Positions 32,396 through 37,299 of a stretch of 37,299 nt of DNA are shown piece after piece. Under the pieces are notes generated by a model, which saw nothing but the letters and a program-made list of their open reading frames with translations, searched no databases and was not told the DNA's origin. Source of the stretch: Bradyrhizobium sp. AUGA SZCCT0283 (GTDB lineage Bacteria > Pseudomonadota > Alphaproteobacteria > Rhizobiales > Xanthobacteraceae); the NCBI RefSeq assembly GCF_018130385.1, contig NZ_JAFCLU010000049.1, forward strand, positions 1 to 37,299, written 5' to 3'. How positions within the stretch are numbered: the first letter of the stretch is position 1; every line of letters begins with the position of its first letter. A program made the position numbers and the translations under genes.

Positions 32396-32963
32396 TGGGC
32401 AGTCCTTACCTGTCCCTAATGTTAAACCCCGCTCCCCCAGCCTTTGTTCATCTCCCTATGGCAATATAATATATATTGACCATGACGGCATGGCTAATGC
32501 CGCATTGCAAAAAAAGAAGGCAGCGAGAGATTGGCTCCCCCTTGCCCGCGCTTCCCACAGGATACTCTGCATATTCCTGGAAGACGAAACCACCCGTCGA
32601 ACTGCGGGATTGGTTTAGCGCGCGTGCGGCTTTCCACCTGTCGCGAAAACCTCACAAAGGCGTTTGCTATTATGAACGACATGCCTCCGCAGGTAACGGA
32701 GGGCTTATAACGAAAGATATATAGGGATAGCGGCAATTCGAATCTAATATTCCCAAAGGCTTATCAAATTCGGGATCCTCAAAATCTGCCAACCCGACGT
32801 TGTGAAAGGAGAACAATTCTACCCGACCAAAACTGCCAAATTCTAGAAACAAGACGGCGGAGAAGAAGATTCAATCGATCGGAAAACCGCTAATTCAGGC
32901 CGGAATTACCGAATCTTCGGAAATTGTTGACATTGTCAATTGCGTAATGGCTGGGAGAGTGAA
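32396..32963. other. Regulatory stretch between two LuxR-type genes
   Basis: An AT-rich 568-base region without a convincing gene. It holds an AATATAATATATATT block near 32464, a CCTCCG-N7-CGGAGG hairpin (32684-32702) and a 13-base dyad at 32927-32939. Base composition is visibly lower in GC than the nos region. Confidence 0.45.
32927..32939. promoter_or_regulatory. Perfect dyad TTGACA-T-TGTCAA before the degenerate regulator
   Basis: TTGACATTGTCAA lies 24 bases upstream of the ATG at 32964. Its spacing (TTGA-N5-TCAA) is one base short of the FNR/FixK pattern, so it is probably a different operator, perhaps for autoregulation. TTGACA could also be a -35 element, but no good -10 follows. Confidence 0.4.
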
Positions 32964-33842
32964 ATGGCGAGGAGGCAACCCTTTGCAACGTTCATCGTCG
33001 GGAAAAGCGTTCTAATCAGGGAGGGAATTGCTAGAATTCTAAGCGCGGGAAATTTTCGCACCCTGGCTTCGGTGTCATGCGCTGATGATTTGTCGCCGAA
33101 CAAACTCCAATCGCACCCATCGCTGGTTCTCATTGTCCATGCGGGCGATGATTTCGAAGCTGCGGTTGAACAAATCGAGCTCTTGCGGGAACGGCATCCG
33201 AAAGCACGCATTGCGATCGTGGCCGATCACTACCGGCTAGACGAGATGGTTTCGGCATTTCGGGCGGGCGCCAGCGGCTATTTCATTGACGTCATGACGT
33301 GCGATGTATTCATCAAATCCATTGAACTGGTGATGATGGGCGAAACAATCTTCCCGCCGGCATTCATGTCATCCATTCTCCACTCTGAAAGCGACCACTT
33401 CGCCAAGGCAGCGCCGCGCAACGACAATAATCGGGCGATCGCCATCACGGCGGACCGCAGCATTACGCAACAACTGTCCCCCCGGGAAAAATCAATCATG
33501 CAATGCCTGATCTCGGGCGATTCCAACAAGTGCATAGCGCGCAAGATCGATATCGCGGAGGCGACCGTGAAGGTCCACGTCAAGGCGATCCTCCGCAAGA
33601 TCCGGGTCCAGAACCGGACCCAAGCGGCGATTTGGGGGATGAACCACGGTTCACTGGTGCGACCGATAAATGACGTCGCCAATACAAGCGAGCAATTTCC
33701 GGATTCGCTCTCGATTGCTCCCGATATCAAGCAGATCGAGGGATTAGTGCGACGAGAGTTGATCGATCAACCCACAAATCGCGTGGAGGCTCCCAATAGG
33801 GGCCGCCTGATACGCAACGGAATGGCGCGGCTCGGCAAATAG
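32964..33842 (+). CDS. LuxR-type regulator with degenerate receiver domain
   Basis: A 292-residue protein. The N-terminal domain (about 8-130) follows the receiver pattern, but the first acidic pocket is absent (FIVGKS), the phosphoacceptor strand reads LVLIVHAGDD rather than LVLLD, and the conserved Lys is replaced (GYFIDV). The C-terminal HTH is intact (about 178-235): LSPREKSIMQCLISGDSNKC, then IARKIDIAEATVKVHVKAIL. It is therefore likely to act without phosphorylation. GGGAGAG precedes the ATG at 32964. The 50-residue tail after the HTH is unusual. A nearby galE suggests a link to surface polysaccharide, but this is guesswork. Confidence 0.85.
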   Translation: MARRQPFATFIVGKSVLIREGIARILSAGNFRTLASVSCADDLSPNKLQSHPSLVLIVHAGDDFEAAVEQIELLRERHPKARIAIVADHYRLDEMVSAFRAGASGYFIDVMTCDVFIKSIELVMMGETIFPPAFMSSILHSESDHFAKAAPRNDNNRAIAITADRSITQQLSPREKSIMQCLISGDSNKCIARKIDIAEATVKVHVKAILRKIRVQNRTQAAIWGMNHGSLVRPINDVANTSEQFPDSLSIAPDIKQIEGLVRRELIDQPTNRVEAPNRGRLIRNGMARLGK

Positions 33843-33854
33843 GCCGGGCAACTC

Positions 33855-34007
33855 TCAGGGCTCTCGCGTCCCCTTTTTCTTGAGCTGACACCCAAGCTGT
33901 CGATTGAGACAGAGCCAGTCGCACGCGACCTTGTCTAGAACAGGATCGAGGCCAGCGGCGCTCCTCCAGCCTTCGAGGTTCCCTGCGATTTGGATTGATT
34001 TGCCCAT
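33855..34007 (-). CDS. Small hypothetical protein (50 aa)
   Basis: The ATG at 34007 has GAGGG five bases upstream. The product (start MGKSIQIAGNLEGWRSAAG, then VACDWLCLNRQLGCQLKKKG) has three Cys and a basic tail and looks like a genuine compact protein. No family recognised. It converges with the preceding regulator gene. The rest of 34008-34285 has only weak overlapping frames. Confidence 0.45.
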   Translation of the reverse strand: MGKSIQIAGNLEGWRSAAGLDPVLDKVACDWLCLNRQLGCQLKKKGTREP

Positions 34008-34285
34008 TGTGCCCTCAGCCGATCCACTACTTCAACACGGAATGAACCCTCGTCGTTAGATACCTAGTGCCCTCACATGAGCGCCGATATCAAGCACATG
34101 GACGTCATCACGGATGCAAGTTCCGTCAGCGTTCATCGCAAACTCCACATGACCTGGATTGCGAGCGGCGAGAGATGGTCGGGCACCGGACGCTGCCACC
34201 TGAACACAAGCATAAGTTGTCTGAATGCTGCGGGTTCTAGTAGGATTGGTCATGATCGCGCAAATACCGAACGGAAAGCTCGGAC

Positions 34286-35296
34286 ATGATCTTATTGACC
34301 GGAGGCGCCGGCTACATTGGCTCCCATGTCTCTGTCGCGTTACTCGACGCTGGGCTCGATGTCGTCGCAGTCGACAACCTCTCCAACAGCAACGAAGCGT
34401 CTCTCGAACGTGTACAAAGCATCTGCGGACGATCGCTCGCCTTTCGACATGCCGACATCTGCAATGAAGAGGCGATCTACGAGATACTGCGCGCTTACAA
34501 AGTGACCGCCGTTATTCACCTCGCGGGGTTCAAGGCGGTAGGCGATTCCAACGTTCGGCCCATGACCTACTACGAGAACAATGTCTTGGGAACGATGCGG
34601 CTGGTTTCAGCCATGACGAGAGCAAGCATAAAGACGCTCGTTTTTAGTTCGTCCGCAACGGTTTATGGGACTCCCACGTACCTGCCGCTGGACGAACAGC
34701 ATCCCGTCGGACCGACAAATCCGTACGGCCGCACAAAGCATTTCATCGAAGAAATACTAAAAGATCTTTATAGGTCCGACGACGGCTGGCGGATTGGTAT
34801 TCTGCGCTACTTCAATCCGGTTGGTGCGCATGAAAGCGGGCTAATCGGTGAAGACCCTTTGGGCGTTCCGAACAACCTGTTGCCGTTTGTGGCGCAAGTG
34901 GCAATCGGAAAGCATGAGAAACTACACATTTGGGGAAACGATTATGATACTTCGGATGGCACGGGAATCCGCGACTTCATTCATGTCGTAGATCTTGCAT
35001 CCGGGCATCTAAGTGCTTTGAGCCACCTGAAACAGCCCGGCGTACTGACCGTCAATCTCGGAACAGGAAACGGCAGCAGCGTCTTGGAGGTGGTTCGGAC
35101 ATTCGAGGTCGTGAGCGGCAGGCGAATTCCCTATGTGATCGGCGAACGCAGGGTCGGTGATGTCGCAATCTGTTATGCTGATCCGACGCTCGCGAGGAGA
35201 CTATTGGGTTGGACATCAAGGCGATCATTGACGCAGATGTGTGCCGACCATTGGCGTTGGCAGATGAAAAACCCGAATGGCTATCGTGGCACCTAG
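34286..35296 (+). CDS. galE: UDP-glucose 4-epimerase
   Basis: A 336-residue extended short-chain dehydrogenase. The NAD-binding motif TGGAGYIGS is at residues 5-13, the catalytic Ser123 lies in SSSATVYG, and the YxxxK pair is Tyr147/Lys151 (YGRTK). RYFNPVGAHESG and DGTGIRDFIHVVDLA are typical of GalE. It interconverts UDP-glucose and UDP-galactose for polysaccharide synthesis (called exoB in rhizobia). GGAAAG precedes the ATG at 34286. Codon choice looks less GC-rich than in the nos genes. It stands alone here; the partner glycosyltransferase genes are not in the window. Confidence 0.95.
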   Translation: MILLTGGAGYIGSHVSVALLDAGLDVVAVDNLSNSNEASLERVQSICGRSLAFRHADICNEEAIYEILRAYKVTAVIHLAGFKAVGDSNVRPMTYYENNVLGTMRLVSAMTRASIKTLVFSSSATVYGTPTYLPLDEQHPVGPTNPYGRTKHFIEEILKDLYRSDDGWRIGILRYFNPVGAHESGLIGEDPLGVPNNLLPFVAQVAIGKHEKLHIWGNDYDTSDGTGIRDFIHVVDLASGHLSALSHLKQPGVLTVNLGTGNGSSVLEVVRTFEVVSGRRIPYVIGERRVGDVAICYADPTLARRLLGWTSRRSLTQMCADHWRWQMKNPNGYRGT

Positions 35297-35481
35297 GTCT
35301 TGACGGTTCAAGAACAGTCGCAGCCCGTTCATCGAAATCGTCCACGGATAGCGCGGCGTCGCGACCGTAGCAGGACAACTGTCAAAATACGGAACTAACA
35401 ACGAGCGTCTGCCCCAATGTAGCGGGCGCCTCCGCTCTACAAGGCTGTCTCGGACACTTTCCGTGTTCGCCCAAATTGGTG

Positions 35482-37299
35482 CTACCGACGCAACGCCTCA
35501 ATCCGCGCTTTCGCCTCCTTGATTCCTGCGGCGTCGGCTTTCGCGTAGAGGTCTTGCGCTCTGACCGCATCGCCGCGCGTTCCAAGAGTTCCCCATTTGG
35601 CAAGGATCAACGGATCATAGGTTTCTGCGAGCGAGAAGCTTGCCTGGACGCTGCCCATCTCGACGGCGCGCTCCAGCACAATCCGCGCCGCGCCTATGTC
35701 TCCCTGCCCGAGCAGCGCGCTCGCACGCACAAGCAACGCTGCCGCCACCGCGGCTTTCTTGGAATTGGGCTGCGCGTCGCTCCGAACGCCCGCTGCTGGT
35801 GACCAGTCGGCGACTGATTTCGCGTTTTCCGTAGGCTTGTCCCGCGCGATCGAGCCAACCGTCACGGCATTGGGTACAACCTGTTTCGCAACTGCGAGAT
35901 CTCGCTCGAGCTGCTCGGCCCGAGCCCGCTCCTGCTGCAGCGAGCTGCGCAACGTGGCTGAGTCGCGCTCCGCCGTTTGCCTCGTCTGCGCGAGTTCCTC
36001 GCTCGCTTTGACCGCCAAGGCAGCCTGGGTTTCGAGATCGCGGCGTGCGGTCACGAGATCCTGTTGTTCCAGCCGCCTCGTCCGGTCGCGCCCGTCCTGA
36101 GCGGATTTGCGAAGCGACGGCGCACCGTCTGCGACCGCCTTTCTGAGTTCGGCCGCCTCGTCTTCAAGTTTGCGGGCGCGAGCCTCATATGCATAGAGCG
36201 CGCTACGCGTCATCGAGAGGCCTTGCGCAAGTGCGTCGGCCCTTTCGCGCTCCTTCTGCATCGATTGCCTCAGCTCGGCAGCAACTGCTTCCGCTGCCCG
36301 CTTCGCCCTCGGAACTTCCTCGGCTGCCTTTGCCGCCAGTGCTGTCTGGGTTTCGACGTCGCGCCGCGCCGCCGCAAGATCCTGCTCCAGCCGCGCGGAC
36401 CGCTTGCGCCCCTGTTGCAGAGACTTCTGCAGCTCCGCTTCGCTGCTCTCGCTTGCTTGTTTCAGCCGGGCCGCTTCCTCGCCTGCTTTCGTCGCCAGTG
36501 CCGTTTGTGTCTCGACCTCACGCCGGGTCGCCGCAAGATCCTGCTCCAGCCGCGCGGACCGCTCGCGCCCCTGTCGCAGGGATTTCTGCAGCTCCGCTTC
36601 GCTGCTCCCGCTTGCCTGTTTCAGCCGGGCGGCTTCCTCGCTTGCTTTTGCCAGCGCCGTTTGGGTCTCGACCTCGCGCCGCGCCGCCGCAAGATCCTGC
36701 TCCAGCCGCGCGGACCGCTCGCGCCCCTGTTGCAGAGACTTCTGCAGCTCCGCTTCGCTGCTCTCGCTTGCTTGTTTCAGCCGGGATGCTTCCTCGCTTG
36801 CTTTCGCCGTCAGTCCCGTCTGGGTCTCGACCTCGCGCCGCGTCGCCGCCAGATCCTGCTCCAGCCGCGCGGACCGCTCGCGCTCCTGTTGCAGAGACTT
36901 CTGCAGCTCCGCTTCGCTGCTCTCGTTTGCTTGTTTCAGCCGGGACGCCTCCTCGCTTGCTTTCGCCAGTGCCGTTTGGGTCTCCACCTCGCGCCGCGCC
37001 GCCGCAAGATCCTGCTCCAGCCGCGCGGACCGCTCGCGCCCCTGTTGCAGAGACTTCTGCAGCTCCGCTTCGCTGCTCTCGCTTGCTTGTTTCAGCCGGG
37101 ATGCTTCCTCGCTTGCTTTCGCCGTCAGTCCCGTCTGGGTCTCGACCTCGCGCCGCGTCGCCGCCAGATCCTGCTCCAGCCGCGCGGACCGCTCGCGCTC
37201 CTGTTGCAGAGACTTCTGCAGCTCCGCTTCGCTTCTCTCGTTTGCTTGTTTCAGCCGGGACGCCTCCTCGCTTGCTTTCGCCAGTGCCGTTTGGGTCTC
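35482..37299 (-). CDS. Repetitive coiled-coil protein with C-terminal Sel1/TPR-like region (5' end off window)
   Basis: The frame is open from the right edge to a stop at 35482 (605 residues visible), so the N-terminus lies outside. Most of it is coiled coil rich in Glu, Gln, Arg and Ala. The edge-proximal part is built of 52/53-residue units of the type ETQTALAKASEEASRLKQ followed by AELQKSLQQ and RSARLEQDLAA. Units become divergent toward the C-terminus. The last about 90 residues (ALLVRASALLGQGDIGAARI, then DLYAKADAAG) look like helical Sel1/TPR-like repeats. A GTG inside the repeats (36987) can be taken as a start, but the continuous frame shows it is internal. Role unknown; a structural or scaffold function is likely. 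There are 185 bases without a gene between galE and its stop. Confidence 0.8.
   Translation of the reverse strand, partial: ETQTALAKASEEASRLKQANERSEAELQKSLQQERERSARLEQDLAATRREVETQTGLTAKASEEASRLKQASESSEAELQKSLQQGRERSARLEQDLAAARREVETQTALAKASEEASRLKQANESSEAELQKSLQQERERSARLEQDLAATRREVETQTGLTAKASEEASRLKQASESSEAELQKSLQQGRERSARLEQDLAAARREVETQTALAKASEEAARLKQASGSSEAELQKSLRQGRERSARLEQDLAATRREVETQTALATKAGEEAARLKQASESSEAELQKSLQQGRKRSARLEQDLAAARRDVETQTALAAKAAEEVPRAKRAAEAVAAELRQSMQKERERADALAQGLSMTRSALYAYEARARKLEDEAAELRKAVADGAPSLRKSAQDGRDRTRRLEQQDLVTARRDLETQAALAVKASEELAQTRQTAERDSATLRSSLQQERARAEQLERDLAVAKQVVPNAVTVGSIARDKPTENAKSVADWSPAAGVRSDAQPNSKKAAVAAALLVRASALLGQGDIGAARIVLERAVEMGSVQASFSLAETYDPLILAKWGTLGTRGDAVRAQDLYAKADAAGIKEAKARIEALRR
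36358..37299 (-). repeat. Tandem coding repeats, 156/159-bp units in a 315-bp pair
   Basis: Six units are visible: partial A (37299-37147), B (37146-36988), A (36987-36832), B (36831-36673), A-like (36672-36517) and B-like (36516-36358). A units encode 52 residues (QTALAKA), B units 53 (QTGLTAKA or QTALATKA). The first two AB pairs are nearly identical in DNA, pointing to recent duplication of a 315-base block. The array continues beyond the window. Confidence 0.85.

Noticed and set aside
32927..32939. TTGACATTGTCAA as another member of the TTG-N8-CAA operator set
   Set aside because: The spacing is 13 bases, not 14, so the half-site geometry differs; listed as a separate palindrome.
36300..37299. 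Regular repeats as a CRISPR array
   Set aside because: Units of 156/159 bases are in frame, encode a coiled coil, and have no short repeat/unique spacer structure.

Overview
The window looks like chromosomal DNA from an alphaproteobacterium close to Bradyrhizobium or Rhodopseudomonas. The basis is high GC, the nos gene order R-Z-D-F-Y-L-X with a Tat-exported NosZ, a nirK-nirV-hemN block, and many tiny one-helix membrane proteins. This is judged by eye; no search was run.

Layout. At the left edge a tyrosine recombinase of the type that accompanies IS91-like elements runs off the window (1-841, minus). After two small membrane-protein genes comes a leftward operon, nnrS - heme-copper-like membrane protein - DUF2249 protein - MIP18/DUF59 protein - ccoG (7109 down to 2294). 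The ccoG gene is broken before its C-terminal Ig-like domain. Divergent from it are a 61-residue Cys-rich peptide gene, a 65-residue protein and a cysteine-free Crp/Fnr regulator (NnrR-like, 8014-8736). Then follow a DUF1858 gene and nirK (9122-10246, two frameshifts in short base runs), nirV and hemN. A middle stretch (13.3-18 kb) has a 3-sulfinopropanoyl-CoA desulfinase-like acyl-CoA dehydrogenase, a nitroreductase, a YeiH-type exporter and a divergent LysR regulator, possibly a sulfite-related set. From 18.5 to 20.8 kb are a secreted cupin, tiny membrane proteins and relics, including a broken second nnrS. A cytochrome c gene and the complete leftward nos operon (nosX to nosR, 21308-30248) follow. 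Divergent from nosR is a ferritin-like protein. The right end (31.3-37.3 kb) has two LuxR-type regulators, one with a degenerate receiver, a galE, and a repetitive coiled-coil protein running off the edge.

How it fits together. NirK makes NO from nitrite and NosZ reduces N2O to N2. No NO reductase gene is in the window. NnrS, the DUF2249 and DUF59 proteins, NirV, HemN and CcoG are typical companions of the pathway (NO response, heme supply, Fe-S/copper handling). Seven sites of the form TTG-N8-CAA lie upstream of nnrS/the Cys-rich peptide, nnrR, DUF1858/nirK, hemN and nosR/the ferritin-like gene. They define a probable shared Crp/Fnr-type regulon, with the encoded NnrR-like protein as the obvious candidate regulator.

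The most notable points are this shared operator set, the Cys-rich small peptide inside it, the apparent decay of nirK, ccoG and a secreted mini-gene beside an intact nos operon, the candidate sulfite module, and the tandem-repeat coiled-coil gene.
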